33,310 bases of DNA from an uncultured Clostridium sp. (GTDB lineage: Bacteria; Bacillota; Clostridia; Lachnospirales; Lachnospiraceae), in contig CALHQJ010000122.1 in assembly GCA_938036545.1 (NCBI GenBank), forward strand, positions 1-33,310, in the 5' to 3' direction. The position numbers were made by a program, and so were the translations under genes. Below the pieces are notes generated by a model that ran no database searches, was not told the origin of the DNA, and worked only from the letters and a program-made list of their open reading frames with translations. Shown piece by piece: positions 1 through 7,869 of the stretch (position 1 is the first letter of the stretch; the number at the start of each line of letters is the position of its first letter).

Positions 1-54
1 GCCAGATTTAGGTTCTGGTGGGAGACCGTGCAGGTTCAAGTCCTGTTACCCGCA
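1..54 (+). tRNA. tRNA-Leu (anticodon UAG), 3' part only
   Basis: The window opens inside a leucine tRNA that would decode CUA. The anticodon stem is 2-6/14-18 around the 7-base loop TTTAGGT, with anticodon TAG at 9-11. A variable arm of about 11 bases (19-29) follows; this length, longer than the 4-5 bases of most tRNAs, fits the class II type such as tRNA-Leu. The T arm is 30-46 with loop TTCAAGT, and the 3' acceptor strand is TACCCGC at 47-53 with discriminator A54. CCA is not encoded. The D arm and 5' acceptor strand lie upstream of the window, so the gene is partial here only because of the cut. Confidence 0.93.
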
Positions 55-60
55 GGTGAA

Positions 61-102
61 AACGTTGCAGAGTCATATTTTGTGGCTTTACAGCGTTTTT
101 TT
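61..102 (+). terminator. Rho-independent terminator of tRNA-Leu
   Basis: A long imperfect stem pairs 61-75 with 83-97. It is mostly Watson-Crick pairs with several G-U wobbles and closes a loop of about 7 bases. It runs straight into a T tract at 96-102. It begins 6 bases after the tRNA 3' end, so it ends the tRNA transcript and separates it from the degV gene. Confidence 0.8.
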
Positions 103-135
103 GCGTTACAAAAGTGAGAAATTGTCTATTATCTA

Positions 136-187
136 TTGACAAATCTGCTTACATATAGCAAACTACAATAAGTAGTTTTTAAAACTA
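136..187 (+). promoter_or_regulatory. Candidate promoter/operator region of the DegV gene
   Basis: A consensus -35 box TTGACA lies at 136-141 and a good -10-like box TACAAT at 164-169, but the spacing is 22 bases, too long for a standard sigma-A promoter, so the pairing is uncertain. Just downstream is a 15-base palindrome, TAGTTTT-T-AAAACTA (173-187), well placed to be an operator over the transcription start. No regulator can be named. Confidence 0.35.
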
Positions 188-209
188 TATTTAAGACGGA
201 GGATTTGTT

Positions 210-1046
210 ATGGTAAGGATAGTAGCAGACTCTTCTGTGATGTATACAGAAGAAGAAGCAAAAGCAGCAGGATTTGACGCAGTTCCTTTGTGCATCCATA
301 TAGGAGATATGGAGGGCAGGGATTTACAGATAGATATGGAAGAATTCTATAAACGGATTGAGGCAGGACAGATTCCTATGTCTTCTCAGCCGCCGGTTGG
401 AGAAGTGGCGGATATTTATGAAAAGTATCCGGATTCGGAGATTATCAATATTTCCATAGCAGACGGATTATCCGGAACTTATCAGGGGGCATGCTGTGCA
501 AAGGACATGACCGGGCATCCGGAGAGAATTACGGTGTTTAACAGCCGGACGTTGTGCGGCCCTCACCGTTACATGGTAGAAAGGGCTCAGCAGATGGCAG
601 AGGACGGAAAGGGAACTGGAGAGATTGTGGAGTGGCTTGAGAAAGCAGCGGAAAAGACGGAGTCATTTCTGATTCCTCAGGATTTCTCTTTTTTAAAGCG
701 AGGCGGCAGACTGACTCCAGTGGCGGCGGCCCTGGGATCGGTTCTCAGATTAAAACCGGTTATGAAGCTGACGGAAGATGGAAGCCGCATTGACAAATTT
801 TTTGTAAAGCGTACCATGTCCTCAGCGATAGACGGTATTATTGAACATATGAAAAAGGCGGGTGTTGGTTCCCAGCACATTTTGTATATTGTCCATGCCA
901 GAGCCCTGGAAGATGCAGAGAAGATCCAGAAAATGATGGAAAAGGCCTTTGAAGGATTGGAAATCCATATACTGGAGCTGAGCCCTGTATTTGTGACCCA
1001 GGGAGGGCCGAAATGTGTGGCCATTCAGTATATTGAGCGTTTTTAA
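210..1046 (+). CDS. DegV family fatty-acid-binding protein
   Basis: This is a 278-residue DegV-family protein, the usual family length. Members bind a single fatty acid, and some act as FakB subunits that present it to the kinase FakA for phosphorylation and phospholipid synthesis. Visible family marks are the N-terminal strand ending in Asp7-Ser8, the SSQPPVGE segment (58-65), the lipid-head-group loop GLSGT (86-90) and KRGGRLT near 163-169. The ATG follows a GGAGG at about 198-202. It stands alone between the tRNA terminator and the merR promoter, with no fakA nearby, so which FakB-like role it has is open. Family assignment is firm; the ligand is unknown. Confidence 0.9.
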   Translation: MVRIVADSSVMYTEEEAKAAGFDAVPLCIHIGDMEGRDLQIDMEEFYKRIEAGQIPMSSQPPVGEVADIYEKYPDSEIINISIADGLSGTYQGACCAKDMTGHPERITVFNSRTLCGPHRYMVERAQQMAEDGKGTGEIVEWLEKAAEKTESFLIPQDFSFLKRGGRLTPVAAALGSVLRLKPVMKLTEDGSRIDKFFVKRTMSSAIDGIIEHMKKAGVGSQHILYIVHARALEDAEKIQKMMEKAFEGLEIHILELSPVFVTQGGPKCVAIQYIERF

Positions 1047-1067
1047 TAGATATTTTTGAAGTTTTCC

Positions 1068-1098
1068 TTGACCTTATGCCAACTATAAGCCTTATAAT
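1068..1098 (+). promoter_or_regulatory. MerR-type promoter with 19-bp spacer and dyad
   Basis: The -35 TTGACC (1068-1073) and -10 TATAAT (1093-1098) are separated by 19 bases. Within the spacer sits an inverted repeat, CTTAT-7-ATAAG (1073-1089). An over-long 19-20 bp spacer carrying a dyad is the hallmark of promoters that MerR proteins activate by untwisting DNA. It directly precedes the merR gene, so autoregulation is inferred. Confidence 0.7.
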
Positions 1099-1160
1099 AC
1101 GGCTGTAAGAAACAAAAAACAGCAGATTGAGGGGCTGAATAGCAGTAAGGAGGATTTCTT

Positions 1161-2027
1161 ATGATGACAATTAAAGAAGCAGAACGGATTACTGGGATTA
1201 CCAGTCAAAACATTCGCTATTATGAAAAACAGGGACTTTTAAATCCAGCCAGAAAAGCAGAAAATTCTTACAGAGAATACTCGGAGGAAGACATTCGGAG
1301 AATCCGGCAGATTAAGCTGTTTCGTAAGCTGGGGATGCCGATAGGAGATATTAAGCGTCTTTTGGAAGGAACCGTATCGTTGGAGGATGCCATTGCAGCT
1401 CAGATCTGCAGACTGCAGTCAGAGAAAGAGACGGTGCTGGCAGCTTTGAAGTTTTGCGGAAAAATTCAGGAAACCCAGCTTGCAGAGATGGATGAGGAAC
1501 AATACCTGGAACAGATGGAGAAAGAGGAGAAAAATGGGTCTGTGTTTGCTCAGTTTGTAGACGATTACCTTCGGGTAATGAAAGCAGAGATGGACAGGGA
1601 ATTTTCTTTTATGCCAGATTCCAGATGTGATACACCTCAGGAATTTACGGAGGAACTGCTGAAATACGGAGCAGAGAATGGCCGTCACATTGCTATAATA
1701 AAGGAAGGGATGTCTCCCAGAATGATGATAGACGGAGTGGAGTATTACGCCTACCGCACGTCTTCACGGTTTGGAATTGTCGTTCATTGCAAAATGGCCC
1801 ATGAGGAAGACTATATGCCGGAAGGCATGACAGAAAGCAAATACCGGAAATACAGGGCGGTTTCGCTGGCTGTAATTCCGGTACTGATATTCCTGCTGCT
1901 GGGAGGAATCATGTTTGCAAGCAGATCCTCTTCAGCAGAAACGTGGCTGATGGTATTGGTCACGGGCGTTATGCTTATTGCTGATTCCTGTTTTGCGTAT
2001 TACTGCTACGGAAGAAATTTTCAGTAA
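1161..2027 (+). CDS. MerR family regulator with C-terminal membrane anchor
   Basis: This 288-residue protein has an N-terminal MerR winged helix (residues 2-70; note the NIRYYEKQGLL motif at 17-27 and REYSEEDIRRI at 38-48) and then the long dimerisation helix (about 76-120). The middle part (125-230) resembles no ligand domain I can name. The end is two hydrophobic segments, about 234-253 and 261-282, that look like a membrane hairpin. Typical MerR regulators are soluble. The start ATGATG follows AAGGAGG at 1149-1155. It stops 4 bases before the convergent SDR gene's stop, with no terminator between. The DNA-binding family is certain; the inducer and the purpose of the membrane anchor are unknown. 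Confidence 0.88.
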   Translation: MMTIKEAERITGITSQNIRYYEKQGLLNPARKAENSYREYSEEDIRRIRQIKLFRKLGMPIGDIKRLLEGTVSLEDAIAAQICRLQSEKETVLAALKFCGKIQETQLAEMDEEQYLEQMEKEEKNGSVFAQFVDDYLRVMKAEMDREFSFMPDSRCDTPQEFTEELLKYGAENGRHIAIIKEGMSPRMMIDGVEYYAYRTSSRFGIVVHCKMAHEEDYMPEGMTESKYRKYRAVSLAVIPVLIFLLLGGIMFASRSSSAETWLMVLVTGVMLIADSCFAYYCYGRNFQ

Positions 2028-2031
2028 CAGT

Positions 2032-2763
2032 CTACGTCCATCCTCCGTCCAGGCCAATGACTTCTCCGGTCAGATAGGCGTTTTTATATCCCAGATGGTA
2101 GACCAGATCGGCAACCTCTTCGGCCTTTCCTAAACGGCCGGCCGGAATTTCTTCTACCAGAGCGATAAAATCAGAATCGTCCATCCACTGATTCATTTCT
2201 GTGTCAATGGCGCCGCAGGCGACGGCGTTGACCTGGATGTTGCTGGGAGCCAGTTCTTTTGCCAGCGCCTTGGTAAATGCATTGATGGCTCCCTTGGTGG
2301 CGGAATAGGCTACTTCGCAGGATGCGCCTACATTTCCCCAGACAGAGGAAATATTAATGATTTTCCCCTGCTTTTTGGCAACCATGCCTGGAATGGCCAG
2401 CTTGCAGCAGTTAAAGACAGAGTTTAAATTGGTGTGGATTACCCGATCCCAGTCCTGAACCGACATATCCTGCAACAGTCCGATGTAGGAAACTCCCGCA
2501 TTGTTGACTAACACATCTAAGGGGCCGAACTGTTTGCGGATTAGTTCAAACAATTCTTTGCAGTTCTCCATATTTCCCATGTCGCCTACATAGGCAAGAC
2601 AGGAAACCTGATAGGATTCGATTTCTTTTTTCGCCTGCATCAGGCGTTCTTCATTGTGAATACAGCTGATTGCTACGTTGTAGCCTTTTTTTGCAAATTT
2701 GACAGCAATGGCCTTTCCGATTCCTCGGGAAGCGCCTGTTACCAGTACGGTTTTTTGTGCCAT
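2032..2763 (-). CDS. SDR family NAD(P)-dependent oxidoreductase (FabG/YmfI-like)
   Basis: A classical short-chain dehydrogenase of 243 residues. It shows the cofactor-binding TGASRGIG (9-16), NNAG (87-90), the catalytic serine in NISS (139-140) and YSATK (Tyr153, Lys157), and the C-terminal LTGEVIGLDGGWT seen in FabG-type 3-oxoacyl reductases. Similar clostridial proteins are annotated as 3-oxoacyl-ACP reductase or as the elongation factor P 5-aminopentanone reductase; no fab or efp gene is adjacent, so the substrate is undecided. The ATG at 2763 is preferred because AGAGG sits 8 bases upstream; an ATG 6 bases earlier is too close to it. It is divergent from trxB. Confidence 0.88.
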   Translation of the reverse strand: MAQKTVLVTGASRGIGKAIAVKFAKKGYNVAISCIHNEERLMQAKKEIESYQVSCLAYVGDMGNMENCKELFELIRKQFGPLDVLVNNAGVSYIGLLQDMSVQDWDRVIHTNLNSVFNCCKLAIPGMVAKKQGKIINISSVWGNVGASCEVAYSATKGAINAFTKALAKELAPSNIQVNAVACGAIDTEMNQWMDDSDFIALVEEIPAGRLGKAEEVADLVYHLGYKNAYLTGEVIGLDGGWT

Positions 2764-2784
2764 AATCATCACCTCTTTAGAAAG

Positions 2785-2812
2785 AGTATAGCACATTTCC
2801 AGCGGCTTGTAA
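2785..2812 (-). promoter_or_regulatory. Promoter of the SDR gene
   Basis: Read on the minus strand, TTACAA (2812-2807), a 16-base spacer, then TATACT (2790-2785) preceded by TGC, an extended -10. It lies about 20 bases from the ribosome binding site and is back-to-back with the trxB promoter. Confidence 0.6.
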
Positions 2813-2832
2813 CAGAATTGTAAGAAAATTTT

Positions 2833-2863
2833 TTGAAAATATAGGCGGGACTTGTGTTATACT
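2833..2863 (+). promoter_or_regulatory. Promoter of trxB
   Basis: TTGAAA (2833-2838) and TATACT (2858-2863) are 19 bases apart, longer than ideal, but the -10 is extended (TGT before TATACT), which can compensate. The start point would be about 2870, giving a short leader to trxB. Confidence 0.55.
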
Positions 2864-2918
2864 GAATAGGAATAAGAAAAAGAAGAAGATAAACACAGAA
2901 TAGAGAAAGGAAGGTTAT

Positions 2919-3836
2919 ATGGCACAGACTTACGATTTAGTAATTGTTGGATCAGGGCCTGCCGGTCTGGCAGCGGCAATTTATGCAGAAAGAGCCAGAA
3001 TCAGCACCCTTGTTATAGAAAAAGGAATGGTTAGCGGAGGCCAGGTTATGACTACCTATGAAGTCGACAACTATCCTGGCCTGCCAGGAGTAGGAGGCTA
3101 TGACCTGGGAACTAAGTTCAGGGAACATGCAGATAACCTGGGTGCTCAATTTGCAGAGGATGAGGTAATCCGGATTGAGGACGAGGGCGCTGTAAAACGG
3201 ATTGTGTGCGGGCACGAGACCTATGAAGCCAGAGCGGTAATTCTTGCTACCGGAGCCAGCCATAGAAAGCTGGGTGTGCCAGGGGAAGAAGAACTGGCGG
3301 GTATGGGCGTTTCTTACTGCGCTACCTGTGACGGCGCATTTTTCCGTAAAAAGGTAACGGCAGTGATTGGCGGCGGAGACGTAGCCTTAGAGGATGCGAT
3401 CTTCCTTTCCAGAATCTGCGAAAAGGTGTACCTGATTCACCGCAGAAATGAGTTCCGCGGAGCGAAAAGCCTTCAGGAACAGGTGTTTTCCAGAGGTAAT
3501 ATCGAAGTTATCTGGGACAGCGTAGTGGATGAGATTGTAGGAACAGACAGGGTAGAAGCTCTGGCTGTCCGCAATGTAAAAAATGGAGAAGAAACGAAAC
3601 TTCCGGTTAACGGCGTTTTTGTAGCAGTAGGAATCACTCCGGCCAGCCAGGCCTTTGAAGGGCTGGTAGAGATGGATCACGGATATATTCGGGCAGGAGA
3701 GGACTGCTGTACCTCCTGTCCGGGAATCTTTGCAGCAGGAGATGTACGAACCAAACCGCTGCGCCAGATTGTTACGGCAGCCGCAGACGGCGCTAATGCC
3801 GTGACCAGTGTAGAAAGATATTTTATGGAAGGCTAG
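2919..3836 (+). CDS. trxB: Thioredoxin reductase (TrxB-type flavoprotein)
   Basis: This 305-residue low-molecular-weight thioredoxin reductase passes electrons from NAD(P)H through FAD and a redox disulfide to thioredoxin in the cytoplasm. It shows the FAD site GSGPAGLAAA (11-20), the redox pair CATC (Cys134, Cys137) followed by DG, the dinucleotide site GGGDVALEDA (151-160) with HRR just after, and the C-terminal GIFAAGDVR. Length and domain order are normal. Start ATG follows AGAAAGGAAGG. No trxA is in the window, so the partner is encoded elsewhere. The next gene begins 19 bases on and probably shares the transcript. A ferredoxin-dependent or other TrxR-like substrate cannot be excluded. 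Confidence 0.92.
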   Translation: MAQTYDLVIVGSGPAGLAAAIYAERARISTLVIEKGMVSGGQVMTTYEVDNYPGLPGVGGYDLGTKFREHADNLGAQFAEDEVIRIEDEGAVKRIVCGHETYEARAVILATGASHRKLGVPGEEELAGMGVSYCATCDGAFFRKKVTAVIGGGDVALEDAIFLSRICEKVYLIHRRNEFRGAKSLQEQVFSRGNIEVIWDSVVDEIVGTDRVEALAVRNVKNGEETKLPVNGVFVAVGITPASQAFEGLVEMDHGYIRAGEDCCTSCPGIFAAGDVRTKPLRQIVTAAADGANAVTSVERYFMEG

Positions 3837-3855
3837 ACAGAAGAGGGAGAGATAC

Positions 3856-5247
3856 ATGAACAATTGGAAAAAGGCAGTGATTGCACTTTCGTTCTGTCTT
3901 ATTAACACAGGGGTTGTTCCGGCTTTTGCATCTGTAAATCCAGACGCAAAAGCCCCCAGTCTGGTTGTCAGTGAGAAGAAAGCGCCAACTGTATCGGCTC
4001 AGGCTGGGGCTTATGAGAATGTGGCAATTTCCAGGGTGTCCGACTATGTCAACGTCCGCAGTGAAGCCAGCACAAAGGGGCAGATTGTAGGAAAGATATA
4101 CAACAACTGTGCAGCTACGATTTTAGAAACAGTTTCCGGAGAAGGCGGAGACTGGTATCGGATTCAGTCTGGAAGCGTTACAGGATACATTAAGGCTCAG
4201 TATTTTGTGACGGGAGATGCGGCAGAGCAGATTGCCAAGGAAGTAGGCGTCGAATATGCCATGATTAATACGGCGTCTCTCCGGCTTCGGGCAGAGCCCA
4301 ACCTGACCAGTGATACCCTGACCCTGTTAAGTCAGGGGGCTCGTTATGAAGTGCTGAGTGAGGAAAATAATTTCGCAAAGCTGGCCATTGATACAGACCT
4401 GACTGGATATGTGTCAATGGACTACATAAAGACTGCAGTGGAATTTAAACAGGCGGTTTCTTTAGAGGAAGAGGCAGCTCAAAAGGCAGAAGAGGAAAAG
4501 AGAAAGCAGGAGGCAGAAGCGGCAATCAGCCAGCTGAATGAGGTTTTGCAGGCGGAAGCCCTGGGAGACGGACAGTCTCAGAATGAAGCGTCCAAAGTTC
4601 CTGCTAAAGAATCGACTGCATCTACTACGGCTCCCGTAGGAATTAATGGAACGATTGCGGCAAATCCGCAGGGAAGCGGAAAGGACGCCACAGCTCAGGC
4701 GCCGGCGCTTCAGACTTCGGCGGCAGCTTCAAAGCCCAATCACTCGGGCAGCGCCAGCCACTCCGGCAACGTCAGTCCTACGGTTCCGGTTGGCCCAGGT
4801 GGTTCTGGAAACAGCAATCCAGGCAACGGACAGGCCCCAAGCGTATCTTACGGCCCAGGCGGAAACGCTTCTGACAAGGTAGTATCTGCTACCAGGACTG
4901 CGATTGTGGCCTATGCAAAACAGTTTTTGGGGAATCCTTACGTATACGGCGGAACCAGCCTGACAGGCGGTGCAGACTGCTCTGGGTTTACTATGAGCGT
5001 CTATAAGCATTTTGGCATTGATATTGGCCGTACATCCAGGGATCAGGCAGCAAAGGGACGGGAAATTTCTCAGTCAGAGATGCAGCCTGGAGATTTGCTG
5101 TTTTATGCCAGCGGCGATTATATCAATCACGTAACTATGTATGTAGGAGGCGGACAGGTCATTCACTCCAGTACTCCGGCAACAGGAATTACTCTTACGC
5201 CGGCCAATTACCGGACTCCCTGTAAGGTTGTTACATTTTTGGACTAA
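3856..5247 (+). CDS. Secreted SH3-domain NlpC/P60 peptidoglycan hydrolase
   Basis: A 463-residue exported cell-wall hydrolase. Domains in order: signal peptide (1-26, ending PAFA-S); two bacterial SH3 repeats (about 58-118 and 136-191, each with a VNVRSE/LRLRAEP-type motif); a charged helical stretch (203-225); a low-complexity Ser/Gly/Pro/Ala linker (about 240-340); and an NlpC/P60 domain (345-463). The catalytic triad is visible: Cys375 in ADCSGF, His425 in NHVTMYVG and His437. Such enzymes cut D-Glu-diamino-acid bonds in wall peptides, typically gamma-D-Glu-meso-DAP; exact specificity cannot be read here. It follows trxB by 19 bases with AGAGGGAGAG as binding site and ends in a terminator. 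Confidence 0.92.
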   Translation: MNNWKKAVIALSFCLINTGVVPAFASVNPDAKAPSLVVSEKKAPTVSAQAGAYENVAISRVSDYVNVRSEASTKGQIVGKIYNNCAATILETVSGEGGDWYRIQSGSVTGYIKAQYFVTGDAAEQIAKEVGVEYAMINTASLRLRAEPNLTSDTLTLLSQGARYEVLSEENNFAKLAIDTDLTGYVSMDYIKTAVEFKQAVSLEEEAAQKAEEEKRKQEAEAAISQLNEVLQAEALGDGQSQNEASKVPAKESTASTTAPVGINGTIAANPQGSGKDATAQAPALQTSAAASKPNHSGSASHSGNVSPTVPVGPGGSGNSNPGNGQAPSVSYGPGGNASDKVVSATRTAIVAYAKQFLGNPYVYGGTSLTGGADCSGFTMSVYKHFGIDIGRTSRDQAAKGREISQSEMQPGDLLFYASGDYINHVTMYVGGGQVIHSSTPATGITLTPANYRTPCKVVTFLD

Positions 5248-5260
5248 ATGATAAAGAAGA

Positions 5261-5306
5261 AAAAGACCAGAGCGCTGGAATGTTTTTCCAGGTTCTGGTC
5301 TTTTGT
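5261..5306. terminator. Bidirectional terminator between NlpC/P60 and methyltransferase genes
   Basis: The outer stem AAAAGACCAGA (5261-5271) pairs with TCTGGTCTTTT (5294-5304), with an inner CTGGAA/TTCCAG pair. A-rich on the left and T-rich on the right, it can terminate the plus-strand hydrolase gene and the convergent minus-strand methyltransferase. Confidence 0.85.
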
Positions 5307-5323
5307 ATAAATGATGAATGGAG

Positions 5324-6184
5324 TTATGCCTCCCAGCGTCCGGATGCGCCGCAGGGGAGTACCAAGCCATTTTTAGCTACAGGAAGTCCGACTTCTTCTG
5401 CCTTTACCTGTCCTCCAAAGGTGGGAACGATCTCTGTGCCAATCATATAGGAAAGGACAGAGGGAGCTAATCCGGTGGTGTAGGAGTTGATTAAAAAGAA
5501 TAGGGGCTTTTCAGATAAAAGCTGAACACAGAGCTTTACAAAGGGGTGGATGGCTTCTTCGATTTTCCAGATTTCCCCCTTGGGGCCTCTTCCGTAAGAC
5601 GGCGGGTCCATGATAATGGCATCGTAATGATTTCCTCTGCGGATTTCCCGCTCTACAAATTTTACGCAGTCGTCTACAATCCAGCGGATGGGAGCGTTTT
5701 CCAGGCCGCTGGATTTGGCGTTTTCTTTGGCCCATCCAACCATGCCCTTAGAAGCGTCTACATGAGTGACTGCTGCGCCTGCTGCGGCTGCGGCCAGAGT
5801 TGCGCCTCCAGTGTAGGCGAAGAGATTCAATACTTTAATGGGACGGCCGGCATGACGGATTTTGTCGCCAAACCAATCCCAGTTGGCCGCCTGCTCCGGA
5901 AACAGTCCGGTATGTTTAAAGCTGAAAGGCTTTAGATTAAAGGTCAGGCTGTTATAAGAAATGCACCACTGCTGGGGCAGGTCGAAAAATTCCCACTCGC
6001 CGCCACCTTTGCTGCTGCGGTGGTAGTGTCCGTTAGGCCGTTTCCATCCTCTGTCTTTTTTGGGAGTGTCCCAGATGACCTGGGGATCGGGACGGATTAA
6101 AAGATAGTCTCCCCAGCGTTCTAATTTTTCTCCTTTGGAACAATCAATTACCTGATAGTCCTTCCAATTATCTGCAATCCACAT
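5324..6184 (-). CDS. Class I SAM-dependent methyltransferase (COG1092-like)
   Basis: A 286-residue protein with a Rossmann methyltransferase core. SAM motif I is LNLFAYTGGAT (119-129), the acidic end of the next strand is HVDAS (141-145) and motif IV is DPPSYGRGP (193-201). The DPPSYG form and the N-terminal beta-rich part (1-95) resemble the RlmI/RlmK group of 23S rRNA methyltransferases, but the PUA domain is absent and I see no clear m5C catalytic cysteine, so the target (rRNA, other RNA or protein) is open. ATG at 6184 is chosen over one 30 bases upstream because AAGAAAGGA ends 9 bases before it. Divergent from the cell-wall-repeat gene. Confidence 0.85.
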   Translation of the reverse strand: MWIADNWKDYQVIDCSKGEKLERWGDYLLIRPDPQVIWDTPKKDRGWKRPNGHYHRSSKGGGEWEFFDLPQQWCISYNSLTFNLKPFSFKHTGLFPEQAANWDWFGDKIRHAGRPIKVLNLFAYTGGATLAAAAAGAAVTHVDASKGMVGWAKENAKSSGLENAPIRWIVDDCVKFVEREIRRGNHYDAIIMDPPSYGRGPKGEIWKIEEAIHPFVKLCVQLLSEKPLFFLINSYTTGLAPSVLSYMIGTEIVPTFGGQVKAEEVGLPVAKNGLVLPCGASGRWEA

Positions 6185-6231
6185 AATGTAAAATCCTTTC
6201 TTATTGCAATGCACAGGGTGCTGTGTGTTTT

Positions 6232-6261
6232 ATTATACCTAACAGCGCTGGGAAACGTCAA
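6232..6261 (-). promoter_or_regulatory. Promoter of the methyltransferase gene
   Basis: On the minus strand, TTGACG (6261-6256), an 18-base spacer and a perfect TATAAT (6237-6232). The inferred start is near 6225, leaving a leader of about 40 bases with a small CACAG/CTGTG hairpin. Confidence 0.8.
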
Positions 6262-6316
6262 GCAGGCGCAGAGGTTTTGGTTCTGGAATTGTAATAGAAA
6301 TGAAAGATTATAATGG

Positions 6317-6345
6317 TTGAATATTTAGAAAATTCTTGATACAAT
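6317..6345 (+). promoter_or_regulatory. Promoter of the cell-wall-repeat gene at 6407
   Basis: TTGAAT (6317-6322), a 17-base spacer and TACAAT (6340-6345), the latter preceded by TGA to make an extended -10. The start would be about 6352, some 55 bases before the coding start. Confidence 0.75.
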
Positions 6346-6406
6346 AAATGCAAATATGGCCGTGTGGAAAGACTTGGTGTACGGAGATAGAGAAGGAGTG
6401 GTTGGA

Positions 6407-7798
6407 TTGAAGATGCGCAGGGGATTGGTGATATTAGGACTGGCAGCAGCGCTGACAGCTGGTGGTGCGGCAACTGTTTACGGAGCCGGATGGCAGCAGA
6501 CGTCAAATGGCGCATGGGAATATTACAGTGCTTCTGGAAACAGAGAGACTGATGTATGGCGCAAAGGAGGCGACGGCCTTTGGCGCTATGTAGACGGCGG
6601 CGGATATATGGCGGTCAATGAATGGATAGACGATACCTATTATGTAGACGGAAATGGAATTATGGTTTCCGGAACCTGGAAACAGATGGAATCAGCTTCC
6701 AGCTATCATAACGGAACGGTGTGGTATTATTTTAATAATGATGGTAAGCGGGTAGAAGAAACCTGGAAAAAAATTAATAATAGATGGTACTATTTTGACG
6801 AAGATGGCGTGATGCTGACGGGCTGGCTGCTGGATGACATGTATTATACAGACGCTAATGGAACTATGGTGACGGGCTGGCAGAGACTGGCTCCTCCGGA
6901 AGACAGTTATGACGAGGATGATTATTATGGAGACGCCAAAAATGAGCCGGTAGAAAATCAGAACGAAGACGGAAAATACTGGTATTATTTTGGAACCAAT
7001 GGCAAAAAGGTAATTCCAGATGATATGAATGGTTCAGATTATCAGGAGCGGAAGATTAACGGGGCCTATTATTGTTTTGACGCTAATGGACAGATGCAGA
7101 CCGGATGGTGCAATGTAAAGGGAGACGAGTCTATTGACAGCTATAAGTATTACGATGAAAATGGACAGGCTGTGGTAAATACATGGCTTTCCCTGGAAGC
7201 GCCGGAGGAATTTGACGAGTATGGAGAGGTACAGTGGTATTATTTCTCCAGCAATGGTACCCCTAAGAAGGGACCGGAGTCCGGACAGGCCGCAGCCAGA
7301 GATCTGGTACGCATTAAGGGTCTGACCTTCCTGTTTAATGACAAGGGCAATCCGGTATACGGCCTGCAGAAGGTATCTGCCAACAATGATGTAGATGATT
7401 ATACGGCGTATTATTTTGGCACGGACAAGATGCATTGCGCCATGCTGACTGGTAAGCAGGAGGTAGAAGAGGGTGACGGATTCGTTGCAGAATATTTCTT
7501 CCTGGATTCGGGCAAGGGCTATACCGGAGTAAGAGACGGAAAGCTGTATTACATGGGCAAGCTTCAGGTTGCTGACAGTGGAATAAAGTATATGCCGATT
7601 ACCCTGACGACCGGAAGCAGCAGTAAAAATTATCTGGTTAATTCCAATGGCCGTACTGTAAAGAATACAACTGTCCGGGATGCTGAAGGAACCAAGTACA
7701 AGACCGGAAGCAACGGCATTATTTTAAAAGTTAATGATGAAGATGTTGGAGGAGAAACCTTTAACAGTCCGATAGAGCCGGTCTGGTGGGTACAATAA
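6407..7798 (+). CDS. Secreted protein made of choline-binding-type cell-wall repeats
   Basis: 463 residues if started at the TTG at 6407, which is 8 bases after AAGGAG; the ATG at 6413 is the alternative. A signal peptide (about 1-27, ending VYGA) is followed by repeats of the aromatic/glycine pattern WYYFDEDGVMLTGW along nearly the whole chain, interrupted by acidic loops such as about residues 157-185. No catalytic domain is visible, so it is probably a wall-attached structural or adhesive protein. The repeat family binds choline or other wall polymers; the ligand in this organism is not known. It has its own promoter and terminator. The C-terminal third is more divergent than the rest. Confidence 0.85.
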   Translation: MKMRRGLVILGLAAALTAGGAATVYGAGWQQTSNGAWEYYSASGNRETDVWRKGGDGLWRYVDGGGYMAVNEWIDDTYYVDGNGIMVSGTWKQMESASSYHNGTVWYYFNNDGKRVEETWKKINNRWYYFDEDGVMLTGWLLDDMYYTDANGTMVTGWQRLAPPEDSYDEDDYYGDAKNEPVENQNEDGKYWYYFGTNGKKVIPDDMNGSDYQERKINGAYYCFDANGQMQTGWCNVKGDESIDSYKYYDENGQAVVNTWLSLEAPEEFDEYGEVQWYYFSSNGTPKKGPESGQAAARDLVRIKGLTFLFNDKGNPVYGLQKVSANNDVDDYTAYYFGTDKMHCAMLTGKQEVEEGDGFVAEYFFLDSGKGYTGVRDGKLYYMGKLQVADSGIKYMPITLTTGSSSKNYLVNSNGRTVKNTTVRDAEGTKYKTGSNGIILKVNDEDVGGETFNSPIEPVWWVQ

Positions 7799-7869
7799 AG
7801 GTAATAGTTCAGCCGTGCGGAGATTCAGACAGAAAAAGTGTTGAAAGCTTGCTTTCATAAGAATTTTAA

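Noticed and set aside
3387..3908. Minus-strand open frame opposite trxB
   Set aside because: It spans the trxB redox domain and the next gene's start; no motif, no binding site.
6407..7798. Tandem aromatic repeats read as a possible glucosyltransferase or toxin fragment
   Set aside because: Similar repeats occur in those proteins, but there is a signal peptide and complete frame with no catalytic domain, so it is not a fragment of one.
7843..7856. GAAAG-CTTG-CTTTC hairpin after the wall-repeat gene
   Set aside because: Short 5-bp stem just upstream of a much better terminator.
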